Source: Bacteroidales bacterium (GTDB lineage: Bacteria > Bacteroidota > Bacteroidia > Bacteroidales > UBA932). Taken from it: a DNA stretch of 64,000 bases. The position numbers and the translations under genes were made by a program. The stretch is from the NCBI GenBank assembly GCA_017619655.1, contig JAFZRV010000002.1, positions 1-64,000 of the forward strand, written 5' to 3'. A model generated the notes under the pieces. It was not told where the DNA came from. It saw only the letters and a list, made by a program, of their open reading frames with translations, and did not search any database. Below, one piece after another: positions 22,734 through 32,649 of the stretch. Position 1 is the first letter of the stretch; every line of letters begins with the position of its first letter.

Positions 22734-23951
22734 ATGAGACTCTCCCGGTTCATGGCGTGGCGCTACCTCTTTGCGAAGAAGTCGCACAATGTGATCAACA
22801 TCATCTCGATCATATCGGCGGCGGGCATCGCTATCGGCAGCGCGGCGCTGGTGATTATCTTAAGCATCTACAACGGTTTCGATTCGATCGTCCGCGACCT
22901 CAACGACAGCTATACGGCCGATGTGCTGGTGAGCCCGGCCTCGGGCAAGGTGTTCGCCTACGACGCGCGCTTCGACTTTCTGGACGCCGACCCGCGGGTC
23001 CGCGCCCGTTGCGGCGTGCTGGAAGAGAATGTCTTCGCCCAGTACGGCGAGCGCAACAAGGTGGTGACGGCGCGGGGCGTGGATTCGCTCTACGAGTCGG
23101 TGACGGGCCTGCGCAACTACCTGGTGGACGGAGAGTTCGAGTTGTCGTACGGCGACCTGGACCAGGTGGTGCTGGGCCGCACCGTGGCGCTGGAACTCGG
23201 CGTGCGCACGGCCTTCCTGCAGCCGCTCACCGTCTGGTTTCCGAGCCGCACCCAGGCCGTGGACCTGCTCAACCCGCTGGCCTCGCTCCGGCAGGAGAAG
23301 CTGCATCCGGCGGGCATCGTGGCCCTCGAGCAGAATTTCGACCAGAAATATATGTTCATGCCGCTGGCCGCGCTGCGGGAACTGCTGGAGTACGACGACG
23401 AGGTGTCGGGCGTGGAGATCTACCTGGCGCCGGCGGGCCTGAACCGGAAAGGGATGGCCTCGAAGGCGTTTATCGAGGACGTGCAGGCCGCGCTCGGCGA
23501 CGGCTTCGTGGTGCGCGACCGCCAGCAGCAGAACACGATGCTTTACAAGCTGCTGAAATACGAGAAGATCGCCATCTACCTGATCCTGCTTTTCATCATG
23601 CTGATCATCTCGTTCAATATCTACGGCTCGCTGTCGATGCTCATCATCGAGAAGCGCGACGACATCGCGACGCTGCGGGCCATGGGCGCCGACGACACGC
23701 TGGTGGAACAGATCTTCGTCCGCGAGGGCTGGCTGATTTCGCTGCTGGGCATCGCCGTGGGCGTGCTGGCCGGCCTGGGCGTCTGCTGGCTGCAGCAGCG
23801 TTTCGGGCTGGTGAAGATGCCGGGCAATTTCGTGGTGGACGCCTACCCGGTGGTGGTCCGGGCCTCCGACGTCCTGATCATCGTCGCGGGCGTCGCCCTC
23901 ATCGGCTGGCTCATCTCCTTCCTGACCCGCAAGCTCACCAGTGCTTCATAA
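22734..23951 (+). CDS. LolC/LolE-like lipoprotein-releasing ABC transporter permease
   Basis: This 405-residue permease has one N-terminal membrane segment (ISIISAAGIAIGSAALVIIL), a large extracytoplasmic MacB-like domain (about 45-270) and three C-terminal membrane segments containing IEKRDDIATLRAMGADD, the coupling motif of the FtsX/LolE family. Such proteins extract lipoproteins from the inner membrane together with the LolD ATPase, which is not encoded nearby. The N-terminal sequence FMAWRYLFAKKSHNVINIIS is typical of the Bacteroidota versions. It ends at a REP that can also act as a terminator. Confidence 0.9.
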   Translation: MRLSRFMAWRYLFAKKSHNVINIISIISAAGIAIGSAALVIILSIYNGFDSIVRDLNDSYTADVLVSPASGKVFAYDARFDFLDADPRVRARCGVLEENVFAQYGERNKVVTARGVDSLYESVTGLRNYLVDGEFELSYGDLDQVVLGRTVALELGVRTAFLQPLTVWFPSRTQAVDLLNPLASLRQEKLHPAGIVALEQNFDQKYMFMPLAALRELLEYDDEVSGVEIYLAPAGLNRKGMASKAFIEDVQAALGDGFVVRDRQQQNTMLYKLLKYEKIAIYLILLFIMLIISFNIYGSLSMLIIEKRDDIATLRAMGADDTLVEQIFVREGWLISLLGIAVGVLAGLGVCWLQQRFGLVKMPGNFVVDAYPVVVRASDVLIIVAGVALIGWLISFLTRKLTSAS

Positions 23952-23989
23952 CGTCATGCCGGACTTGTTCCGGCATCTCGTTTTTTTTG
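23952..23989 (+). repeat. REP element copy 3, followed by eight Ts
   Basis: CGTCATGCCGGACTTG (23952-23967) and TTCCGGCATCTCG (23968-23980) form a REP hairpin directly followed by TTTTTTTT, so the unit also has the form of an intrinsic terminator for the permease gene. It lies 10 bases upstream of the gtrA promoter box and its TTG could serve as the -33 element. Confidence 0.75.
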
Positions 23990-23990
23990 A

Positions 23991-23998
23991 TACCTTTG
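23991..23998 (+). promoter_or_regulatory. -7 box for the gtrA operon
   Basis: TACCTTTG matches TAnnTTTG and ends 6 bases before the gtrA ATG, implying a nearly leaderless transcript. Confidence 0.65.
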
Positions 23999-24004
23999 TT
24001 ATTT

Positions 24005-24436
24005 ATGAAGCAGCTCCTGACCGGGAAGGTCCAGAACCTATGGATCCAGTTGTTCCGCTACGCCATCGTAGGGGGCTGCGCGTTCGTGGTCGACTATGGC
24101 AGCCTGTGGCTGCTGACCGAGGTCTTCCATCTGCACTACCTGCTGTCGGCCTGCATCGCCTTCATCCTCGGCCTGGTCTGCAACTATGTCCTCAGCACCT
24201 CGTGGGTCTTCGGCGACCGGCGGATGAAAAACCGCTGGGCCGAATTCTCGGTCTTCGCCATCATCGGCGTGGTCGGCCTGGGGCTCAACGAGCTGATCAT
24301 GTACCTCGGCTGCGAGAAACTGCAGTTGCACTACATGGTCGCCAAGCTGATTTCCACGGCCGTCGTGTTCTTCTGGAACTTCTTCGCCCGCAAATTCATC
24401 CTCTTCAATAAATCGACCCAAACCCTTTCCGAATGA
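24005..24436 (+). CDS. GtrA-family membrane protein
   Basis: The 143-residue protein has four membrane segments and the GtrA pattern [20 protein letters not shown] at the start and [20 protein letters not shown] at the end. GtrA proteins are believed to flip polyprenyl-phosphate-linked sugars across the inner membrane. It overlaps the next gene by 4 bases (ATGA), forming a three-gene operon with an FAD enzyme and a GT39-like transferase. Confidence 0.9.
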   Translation: MKQLLTGKVQNLWIQLFRYAIVGGCAFVVDYGSLWLLTEVFHLHYLLSACIAFILGLVCNYVLSTSWVFGDRRMKNRWAEFSVFAIIGVVGLGLNELIMYLGCEKLQLHYMVAKLISTAVVFFWNFFARKFILFNKSTQTLSE

Positions 24437-26004
24437 AGCAGAAAGCCGTCATCATCGGTGCCGGGCCGGCGGGCCTGACCGCGGCCAGCGAACTGCTGGA
24501 CAAAACGGACATCGTACCCACCATCCTGGAAGCCACCGATGCCATCGGAGGCATCTCCCAGACCATCCAGTACAAAGGAAACCGCATGGACCTGGGCGGC
24601 CACCGCTTCTTCTCGAAAAACCAGGAGGTGATGGACTGGTGGGCCCGACAGATGCCGTTGCAGGGCGCCCGCTCCAAGGATGACATCCTGCTCGGGCTGG
24701 ACGACAAGCCCCTGGCGCCGGGCGGCCCCGACCCTGAAAAGGAGGACCGCGTGACCCTGATCCGTCACCGCGTGAGCCGCATCTTCTTCCTGCGGAGATT
24801 CTTCGACTATCCCATCTCGCTCTCGGCGAACACCTTCGCCAACATGGGCCTGCGCCGCACCGTTCAGGCGGGCTTCGGCTACCTGGCCTCGGTGGTCCGC
24901 AAGCGCCCGGAGACCTCGCTGGAGAACTTCTATATCAACCGATTCGGCAAGCCGCTCTACCAGATGTTCTTCGAAGACTACACCGAAAAGGTGTGGGGCG
25001 TGCACCCCTCGAAGCTCGGCGCCGACTGGGGCAGCCAGCGCGTCAAGGGCATTTCCGTGGCCGCCGTGCTCAAGGACATGCTCAACAAGGCCACGCACCG
25101 GAAAGAGAAGCAGGGCGACAAGGTGGAAACCTCGCTCATCGAGCAGTATATCTATCCGAAATACGGCCCGGGGCAGCTCTGGGAGCAAGTGGCCGACGAT
25201 GTGACGAAAGCCGGCGGCACCCTGCGCAGGCAGGCCGAGGTGGTGGATGTCCATGTCGAGGACGGGCGCGTGACGTCGGTGGGCTACCGCGGCCCTGACG
25301 GCAGCGTGGTCCACGAGCCCTGCGACTGGCTCTTCTCCACCATGCCCGTCAAGGACCTGGTCGCCGCGCTCTCCGGCATCGACGTGCCGGAAGACGTGGC
25401 CCGGATCGCGCGCGAACTGCCCTACCGCGACTTCATGACCGTGGGCCTCTGCGTGCGCAAGCTCAAGATCAAGAACCGCACGAAGATCAAGACCTATGCG
25501 GAGCGCGTGCCGGACACCTGGATCTACGTGCAGGACCGCGACGTGAAGGTGGGCCGCCTGCAGATCTTCAACAACTGGTCGCCCTACCTGGTAAAGGACT
25601 ATGAAAACACGATGTGGATCGGGATGGAGTATTTCTGCACGGAGGGGGACCGGCTCTGGCAGATGTCCGACAAGGATTTCATCGCGCTGGCCGTCGACGA
25701 GCTGGTGAAGATCGGCGTGGTCGAGCGCGAGGACGTGCTCGACGCCTGCCGGGTGAAGATGAAAAAGGCCTATCCCGCCTACTTCGGAAGCTATTACGAA
25801 CTCGACAAGGTCAAGGCCTTCCTCGACGGCATCGAGAATCTCTATTGCCTCGGGCGCAACGGCCAGCACCGCTACAACAACATGGACCACTCGATGCTGA
25901 CGGCCATGGAGGCGGTCCGCAACATCCGCGACCACGTGGCGGGCAAGGAGAACGTTTGGAATGTCAATACAGAAAAGGAGTATCATGAAAGTAAGTCTGA
26001 ATGA
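24433..26004 (+). CDS. FAD-dependent amine-oxidase-fold oxidoreductase (UDP-galactopyranose-mutase-like)
   Basis: The 523-residue protein begins with a Rossmann dinucleotide motif, [18 protein letters not shown], then the acidic residue in [10 protein letters not shown] and the [10 protein letters not shown] motif found in UDP-galactopyranose-mutase and protoporphyrinogen-oxidase-like proteins. [17 protein letters not shown] near 175-192 is also mutase-like. C-terminal [17 protein letters not shown] (about 475-491) closes the FAD site. Its reaction is not certain; with GtrA and a GT39-like enzyme on either side, a step in making or altering a lipid-linked sugar is a reasonable inference. Confidence 0.85.
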   Translation: MKQKAVIIGAGPAGLTAASELLDKTDIVPTILEATDAIGGISQTIQYKGNRMDLGGHRFFSKNQEVMDWWARQMPLQGARSKDDILLGLDDKPLAPGGPDPEKEDRVTLIRHRVSRIFFLRRFFDYPISLSANTFANMGLRRTVQAGFGYLASVVRKRPETSLENFYINRFGKPLYQMFFEDYTEKVWGVHPSKLGADWGSQRVKGISVAAVLKDMLNKATHRKEKQGDKVETSLIEQYIYPKYGPGQLWEQVADDVTKAGGTLRRQAEVVDVHVEDGRVTSVGYRGPDGSVVHEPCDWLFSTMPVKDLVAALSGIDVPEDVARIARELPYRDFMTVGLCVRKLKIKNRTKIKTYAERVPDTWIYVQDRDVKVGRLQIFNNWSPYLVKDYENTMWIGMEYFCTEGDRLWQMSDKDFIALAVDELVKIGVVEREDVLDACRVKMKKAYPAYFGSYYELDKVKAFLDGIENLYCLGRNGQHRYNNMDHSMLTAMEAVRNIRDHVAGKENVWNVNTEKEYHESKSE

Positions 26005-27676
26005 GAAGACGCTCCGCTGGCTGATGCTGGCCGTGATCGTGGTCTGCTTCGCCTTCAACTATGCCGCCAACTTCGACAAGAAGATGGACATGAACGGCGA
26101 CAACTACGTGTATTACCAGCTGGCGCGAAGCCTGGCCAAGGGGCATGGCTATATGTCGGAAATCGGACCGGTGCCCGAGCCGCACATGCACTTCCCGCCG
26201 GGCTATCCGGCCTTTCTGTCACTCTTTTACCACATTTTTCCGGACAATGTCGTGCCCCTGAAGATGCTCAATGGCCTCCTGATGCTGGTGTCCATCCTGC
26301 TGCTGTTCAGGATCGTGCGCAAGACGGCCGGCCGCCAGGGCCATTGGATCGCCCTGGCCGCCTGCCTCCTGACCGCCTGCCATCCGGAACTGCTGCGCTG
26401 GGCGACCATCCTCATGAGTGAAATGCTCTATACGGCCCTCACCCTGGGCATCATCGCCCTCTGCCTGGACTTGGATTTCGAGAAGATACGCCAAATAGAC
26501 ATCCGGCAGATCCTGATGCTGGCGGGCCTCTGCCTGCTAGTCGCCGCGCTGTATTTCGTCCGCACGATGGGCATCTCGCTCATCCTGGCCATCGCGCTGG
26601 CCTGCCTCATCCTGGGCGCCAAGGCCTTCATCCGCCGGAAGAAAGAAGCCAGGACCTGGCTCGTGCCGCTGCTGACCGCCGCGCTGGTCCTCGTGTCGTT
26701 CTTCGCCGCCAAGACGAGCTGGGACGCCCGCAACCAGCGCGTCAAGCCGGGCTACAAGAGCGACTACCTGAACACCTTTACGGAGCCGGTCGCCGGAGAG
26801 AGCAACGACAACATGACGACCTTCTGGCTGAACCGCGTCAAGCGCAACCTGATGGCCTTCGTGCCCTACTATATCCCGAACGCGCTGATCGATCCCGACA
26901 ACGCCTCGTTCAAGCTTCAGTTCCCGGAAGAAGACCGGCGCTGGGTGCCGGGCATCCTGGTCGTCGCCTTCATGCTGATCGGCTTGCTGTCGATGAAAGG
27001 GTTGTCGCTCCTGCTGATCCTGTATTTCCTGGCGACCTTCGGCTCGCTGATGCTCTATCCGCCCTACTATGCCGACATCCGCTATTTCATCCCGCTGCTG
27101 CCGCTGATGCTGGCGGCGCTGGTGGCGGGCGTCTGCTGGACGGTCCACTACCTGGTGCAGCTCCTGTACAGGAAAAAGCGGGAACCCGCCTGGCTGGAGA
27201 AGGGCATCACGCCGGTGGTGGCCCTGTTGTCGCTGGCGCTGCTCCTGCCGACCTATCGGCAAAGCCAGCAGTACTACCGGCACTTCGCCTCCGTCAAGTC
27301 TTTCGGCCAGATTCCCAACCACAAACACTATCAGTCCTATCTGGACGAGTGCGCCCAGTGCTCGCTGTTCCCGGAAAACTATGTGTTCGTGACCCGGAAG
27401 CCGGAGATTTTCTACTTCCACTCCAAATACCATCACGCGCTCTCGATGCCGCGCGACGGGAGCCCGATGGAGATCGTCCAGTTCCTGATCGACAACCATG
27501 TCGACATCCTCGTCCTGGACGCCGTCTACCGGACGTCCTCCACGATCATCGTGCCGACCATGAACGCCTATCCCCAGCTCTTCACCGTCCTGTGGAAGAA
27601 GGAGGATGGAAGCGGCGCAGTCGTCGGCTTCCTCCCCAGCCTGCAGCAGAAGCAAACAGGGGCAGAGCCCCAATAA
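25985..27676 (+). CDS. GT39/ArnT-like polytopic glycosyltransferase
   Basis: The 563-residue protein has about ten to twelve membrane segments. Near the N-terminus, [20 protein letters not shown] and [12 protein letters not shown] correspond to the acidic first periplasmic loop and Pro-Gly-Tyr-Pro motif of PMT/ArnT-type enzymes, which use polyprenyl-phosphate sugars as donors. The soluble C-terminal part includes [14 protein letters not shown] start at ATG 25985 because AAAAGGAG lies five bases upstream, an unusually good Shine-Dalgarno for this genome. It overlaps the FAD gene by 20 bases. The acceptor (lipid A, glycan or protein) is unknown. Confidence 0.88.
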   Translation: MKVSLNEKTLRWLMLAVIVVCFAFNYAANFDKKMDMNGDNYVYYQLARSLAKGHGYMSEIGPVPEPHMHFPPGYPAFLSLFYHIFPDNVVPLKMLNGLLMLVSILLLFRIVRKTAGRQGHWIALAACLLTACHPELLRWATILMSEMLYTALTLGIIALCLDLDFEKIRQIDIRQILMLAGLCLLVAALYFVRTMGISLILAIALACLILGAKAFIRRKKEARTWLVPLLTAALVLVSFFAAKTSWDARNQRVKPGYKSDYLNTFTEPVAGESNDNMTTFWLNRVKRNLMAFVPYYIPNALIDPDNASFKLQFPEEDRRWVPGILVVAFMLIGLLSMKGLSLLLILYFLATFGSLMLYPPYYADIRYFIPLLPLMLAALVAGVCWTVHYLVQLLYRKKREPAWLEKGITPVVALLSLALLLPTYRQSQQYYRHFASVKSFGQIPNHKHYQSYLDECAQCSLFPENYVFVTRKPEIFYFHSKYHHALSMPRDGSPMEIVQFLIDNHVDILVLDAVYRTSSTIIVPTMNAYPQLFTVLWKKEDGSGAVVGFLPSLQQKQTGAEPQ

Positions 27677-27683
27677 ACACAAG

Positions 27684-27722
27684 AAAAAAAGGCGACCCTT
27701 CTCACACAAAGGCCACCTTTTT
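27684..27722 (+). terminator. Possible terminator after the GT39-like gene
   Basis: AAAAAGGCGACC and GGCCACCTTTTT form an imperfect hairpin with two mismatches and a terminal T-run. The rest of 27723-27825 is AT-rich and shows nothing recognisable apart from two TTGACA-type words near 27809 and 27831. Confidence 0.4.
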
Positions 27723-27825
27723 CTGATAATATACTAAAACCTAAACCACCTGATAGATGCGGCTCGGGTTCGAAATGTTGCGTATCAAAAAGCGACTTTT
27801 CGACCTTTTGACAACAAATGGCGAA

Positions 27826-28533
27826 CTATTGACAATTATTTGCCAGTTGCCGCAGCCGTTCCTCGACCCGCAGCTGCATCTGCTCCCGCCATTCCGCCAC
27901 TGAAATCTTCTCCAGCACTTCGTAGCAGAAGGCCATCTGCTGCAGCAAGCGGGCCTCCGCCTGCGGGATGCCGCGTGAACGCATGTAGAACAGTTCGTCC
28001 GGATTGAGGCGGCCGATCGTGGCGCCATGGCTGCACTTCACGTCGTCGGCGTAGATCTCGAGCTGCGGCCGCGTAAAGGCTTTCGCCGTCTCCGTGGTCA
28101 GCAGGTTGTGGTTCGCCTGGTAGGCTTCGGTCTGCTGGGCGTCGGGCACGACCTTGATCAGGCCGTTGAAGCGCGTCACGGCGTGGCCGCCCACGATGTT
28201 TTTGAACAGCTGCGTGCTCTGGCCCTGCGGCACTTCGTGCGTGAGCACGATGTCGTAGTCCATCTCCTGCGTGCCGTCGGCCAGGCAGATGCCGCCCAGG
28301 TCGCACGCGGCATGCCGCCCCTGCAGCGACACGCGCAGGCGGTTGCGGAGCGAAGCGCCCGCGAGCGAGAGGAACACCATCCGGAGCGAAGCGCCTTCCG
28401 GCAGGACGATCTCCCAGTCGCTTTCGCACACCTGTGCCGCAGCGTCCTGCAGCACGAGGTATTCGGCGGCGGTGCCGGGTTCCGGGGCGATGCGCACCAG
28501 GCCTTCGGGGTTCTTGAGGACAATCGGCTCCAT
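27826..28533 (-). CDS. sufD: SufD-like Fe-S assembly protein lacking the N-terminal domain
   Basis: This 235-residue protein is the SufB/SufD beta-helix with the conserved C-terminal end: RPQLEIYADDVKCSHGATIG (about 174-193), then LFYMRSRGI and a helical tail. SufD partners SufB and SufC in the scaffold that builds iron-sulfur clusters. Usual SufD is about 420-450 residues; here roughly the first 200 residues, including the N-terminal helical domain, are absent. The start at 28533 sits 4 bases after the sufC stop, in good operon position, so it is a compact gene and not an obvious frameshift. It is last in sufB-pnuC-sufC-sufD. No sufS, sufE or sufU is seen. Confidence 0.87.
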   Translation of the reverse strand: MEPIVLKNPEGLVRIAPEPGTAAEYLVLQDAAAQVCESDWEIVLPEGASLRMVFLSLAGASLRNRLRVSLQGRHAACDLGGICLADGTQEMDYDIVLTHEVPQGQSTQLFKNIVGGHAVTRFNGLIKVVPDAQQTEAYQANHNLLTTETAKAFTRPQLEIYADDVKCSHGATIGRLNPDELFYMRSRGIPQAEARLLQQMAFCYEVLEKISVAEWREQMQLRVEERLRQLANNCQ

Positions 28534-28537
28534 GGGC

Positions 28538-29296
28538 TTATTCGCTTTCCTGGATGATCCAGTCGTAGCCTTTCTGTTCGATTTCAAGCGCCAGCTCCTT
28601 GCCGGCGGTCTTGATGATGCGGCCCTTGTAGAGCACGTGGATCACGTCGGGCACGATGTAGTCGAGCAGGCGCTGGTAGTGGGTGATGACGATGAAGGCG
28701 TTGTCGGGGCGTTTGAGGCGGTTGACGCCGGTGGCCACGATGCGCAGGGCGTCGACGTCGAGGCCGGAGTCGGTCTCGTCGAGAATGGCCAGGCGCGGCT
28801 CGAGCATCGCCATCTGGAAGATCTCGTTGCGCTTCTTTTCGCCGCCCGAGAAGCCCACGTTGACACCCCGGCCCGAGAAGCTGCTGTCCATCTCCACGTA
28901 GGCCATCTTCTCGCGCATCAGTTTCAGGAACTGGGCGGCGCTCAGCGGCTCCAGCCCGCGCTGCTTCCGCTGCTCGTTGACCGCGGCCTTCATGAAATTG
29001 ACATTGCTCACGCCCGGAATTTCCACGGGATACTGGAAGCCGAGGAAGACGCCGGCCCATGCGCGCGCTTCCGGCGCGAGGGCAAGCAGGTCGCGGCCGT
29101 CGTACGTGACGCTGCCTTCCGTGACGGTGAAGGTGTCGCGGCCGGCCAACACGGCGGAGAGGGTGCTTTTGCCCGAGCCGTTGGGCCCCATGATGGCGTG
29201 GACCTCGCCCGGACGGATCTCCAGGTCGATGCCGCGGAGAATCTCTTTCTCCCCGACCGAGGCGTGCAGGTTTTCTATTTTGAGCAGGGTGTTCAT
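28538..29296 (-). CDS. sufC: SufC Fe-S assembly ATPase
   Basis: The 252-residue ABC ATPase has Walker A GPNGSGKST (about 38-46), the signature FSGGEKKR (about 149-156) and Walker B LAILDETDSGLDVDAL (about 170-185), all in the SufC form. It binds SufB-SufD and drives conformational change during cluster assembly. Its start overlaps the stop of the PnuC-like gene by one base. Confidence 0.97.
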   Translation of the reverse strand: MNTLLKIENLHASVGEKEILRGIDLEIRPGEVHAIMGPNGSGKSTLSAVLAGRDTFTVTEGSVTYDGRDLLALAPEARAWAGVFLGFQYPVEIPGVSNVNFMKAAVNEQRKQRGLEPLSAAQFLKLMREKMAYVEMDSSFSGRGVNVGFSGGEKKRNEIFQMAMLEPRLAILDETDSGLDVDALRIVATGVNRLKRPDNAFIVITHYQRLLDYIVPDVIHVLYKGRIIKTAGKELALEIEQKGYDWIIQESE

Positions 29297-29879
29297 CAGG
29301 CTTTTCTCCTATACATTTTCTCCCAGTTGACCAGGGAGACGATGCCGTTGACTAGATACAGGGCACTGACGATCGGCATGAAGATGTTGCCGACCGACAG
29401 GTGCAGGATAAGTTGGGTGATATTGACGACGATCCAGGCCACCCAGCAGTCCCACTTTTTCTGGGCGCTGAGGAACTGGGCCACGAGGATCAGGACGGTG
29501 ACACAGGAATCGAGGTACGGGTGCGGGTCCGCGGGGAAGAGGCGCCCGAGCAGCCAGCCCCACAGCGCGGCGACCACCAGCACGATGATGATGGTCAGGA
29601 TGCGCTCGGGCCAGGTGAGCATGGTGACCTTGAGCTCGCCCTCCTTCTCGGAGCTGGCCTCGCCGGCTTTGGGATGGGTCCAGCGATAGTGCCCGAGGAT
29701 GTTGATGCCCAGCGAGATGGGCTGGAGCAGCAGGGAGGCCACCAGGTTCTTCTGCCAGAACAGGAAGAAGAGGGCGATGGTGTAGAGGTAGCCCACCCAG
29801 AAGTTGTATTTGCTGCCGCGGCCTGCGAGGAAGACACAGGTCAGGCCGAGGACGGATGCGGTGAGATCGAGCCAGTTCA

Positions 29880-29880
<1 letters not shown>
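29296..29880 (-). CDS. PnuC-family transporter encoded inside the suf operon
   Basis: This 194-residue membrane protein has about seven hydrophobic segments. SKYNFWVGYLYTIALFFLFW (about 23-42) and KKWDCWVAWIVVNITQLIL (about 140-158) match PnuC signatures, the second being the equivalent of the W-x-x-W...D/N-x-x-Q substrate region. It overlaps both sufB and sufC by a single base, so it is fully part of the operon. Its substrate could be nicotinamide riboside or another vitamin precursor. It differs considerably from the PnuC at 15986-16684, so it is not a recent duplicate. Confidence 0.85.
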
Positions 29881-31343
<1,463 letters not shown>

Positions 31344-31350
31344 GGAGATG

Positions 31351-31358
31351 CAAAGATA
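31351..31358 (-). promoter_or_regulatory. -7 box for the suf operon
   Basis: On the minus strand this reads TATCTTTG, 7 bases before the sufB ATG. The TTG inside the upstream REP (31384-31382) lies 23 bases before it, the same spacing as at gtrA. Confidence 0.65.
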
Positions 31359-31369
31359 GCATTATTTCT

Positions 31370-31397
31370 GAGATGCCGGAACAAGTCCGGCATGACG
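31370..31397 (-). repeat. REP element, copy 4
   Basis: GAGATGCCGGAACAAG...TCCGGCATGACG is nearly the exact reverse complement of the REP at 23952-23980. It sits between the sufB promoter and the RAYT transposase gene. 31398-31510 is AT-rich with no gene. Confidence 0.8.
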
Positions 31398-31513
31398 AAT
31401 ATTGGTGTGCATAGCAAATCGTTGATAATCAGAAGATACTGTCTTTTAACCTGATTTTTAACGAGTAGGTTGTTTTTAGTATTTTATTGAATAGCAGTGA
31501 GTTATTGTGAACA

Positions 31514-31545
31514 TTTGGAAAAAGCGCTTTCGTGAATTATCTTTG
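31514..31545 (+). promoter_or_regulatory. Promoter of the RAYT transposase gene
   Basis: TTTG at 31514-31517 and TATCTTTG at 31538-31545 are separated by 20 bases, an almost ideal Bacteroidota vegetative promoter. The ATG follows 22 bases after the box. Confidence 0.75.
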
Positions 31546-31567
31546 TAGAAATTAAAATTGGGACGAG

Positions 31568-32509
31568 ATGCGGGGAAGAATATCTTTTGCGAGAGGTGCT
31601 GTTCAGCACATCTATCAAAAAACCGACAAGGGCTATTTGATTTTCTATTCCGGACGGGACTGTCTGGTTTTTTTCACGATTTTCTGCATGGCCGCTCGGA
31701 AATGCGGTGTCAGGGTTATTGGCCTGTGCCTGATGGTTGACCATATCCATGTTTTAGTGGAGGCTGCTTCAAAGGAACAGCTCGCTCGCTTCGTCCATAT
31801 GTACACGAGATCCTTCAGCAGGATGTATAATCAAGCATATCCGCAGGCCCATCTTGCCTTTTGCAGTCCTTTCGGCAGGGCGTCTAAGGTAGGAGAGAAA
31901 AAGATCAAGTCGGCCATTGCTTATCTGTACAACAACCCGGTGGAGAAACAACTTTGCAACAACGTTGAGCAATCCAGATGGAACTTTCTGGCTTATGCAC
32001 AGAACAAACATCCCTTCTCGGAGCCTTTCGTCGAAAACCGATCCCGGGGTTATTTACGGAAGGCCTTGCATGAAGTCAGAGAAGAATTTGCACAAGGCCG
32101 GCCACTCAACTACGCCCAGCTTGCTCGAATGACAAAAAAACTCAATCGACAGGAGCTGGCACAATTGAGCGATTTTATCATAAGGACTTACAACTGCATT
32201 GATTATGAGGCGCTCCAAAGTCATTACCATAGTTTTGACGATATGATCATGGCCATCAATAGCAATACGGGTTCTGAATATGATCTGAAGGAGGATTTCA
32301 CGGCGGGTTCCGATGCGATCTATTCGACGATGACGGGATTCCTGTTACAGACGAAGGAATTGTCCTGTATCGGTGACCTCCTTAAACGACCTGAAGACGA
32401 GCGCCGCCGTCTTTGGATGCCACTGGCCATACGAACGGGTGCCAGCTCCCGCCATCTCACCAAATACCTCCATTTATGCAGTGCACAACAAATGACTGAC
32501 AATCAATAA
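31568..32509 (+). CDS. REP-associated tyrosine transposase (RAYT, TnpA_REP)
   Basis: The 313-residue protein belongs to the Y1 (IS200-like) HUH superfamily. LCLMVDHIHVLVEA (about 55-68) supplies the HxH metal motif. VGEKKIKSAIAYLYNNPVEK (about 105-124) is the helix carrying the catalytic Tyr, and the N-terminus RISFARGAVQHIYQKTDKGY is typical of the Bacteroidota RAYT group, which also has a C-terminal extension as here. These single-copy domesticated transposases are linked with the spread of REP palindromes; a REP lies 170 bases upstream and five others are in the window. Base composition is markedly more AT-rich than the flanking genes, suggesting transfer. Confidence 0.9.
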   Translation: MRGRISFARGAVQHIYQKTDKGYLIFYSGRDCLVFFTIFCMAARKCGVRVIGLCLMVDHIHVLVEAASKEQLARFVHMYTRSFSRMYNQAYPQAHLAFCSPFGRASKVGEKKIKSAIAYLYNNPVEKQLCNNVEQSRWNFLAYAQNKHPFSEPFVENRSRGYLRKALHEVREEFAQGRPLNYAQLARMTKKLNRQELAQLSDFIIRTYNCIDYEALQSHYHSFDDMIMAINSNTGSEYDLKEDFTAGSDAIYSTMTGFLLQTKELSCIGDLLKRPEDERRRLWMPLAIRTGASSRHLTKYLHLCSAQQMTDNQ

Positions 32510-32517
32510 TATAAAAC

Positions 32518-32549
32518 ATTATACCTACCAGTGGCCAGGTAGGTATAAT
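32518..32549. terminator. Perfect 12-bp inverted repeat after the RAYT gene
   Basis: ATTATACCTACC (32518-32529) and GGTAGGTATAAT (32538-32549) flank AGTGGCCA. It lies between convergent genes and probably ends transcription, although no long T-run follows. It could instead be the end of the unit mobilised with the RAYT gene. 32550-32649 holds nothing else that I recognise. Confidence 0.6.
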
Positions 32550-32649
32550 TCTATAATCGACTGATATCCAAATATTTATTGTGCACAAAGCAGGAGGAGC
32601 CCCGCCTGGATTCCACTCAAGAAAGGTGGGACGCGTCCTTTCGGGAGGA

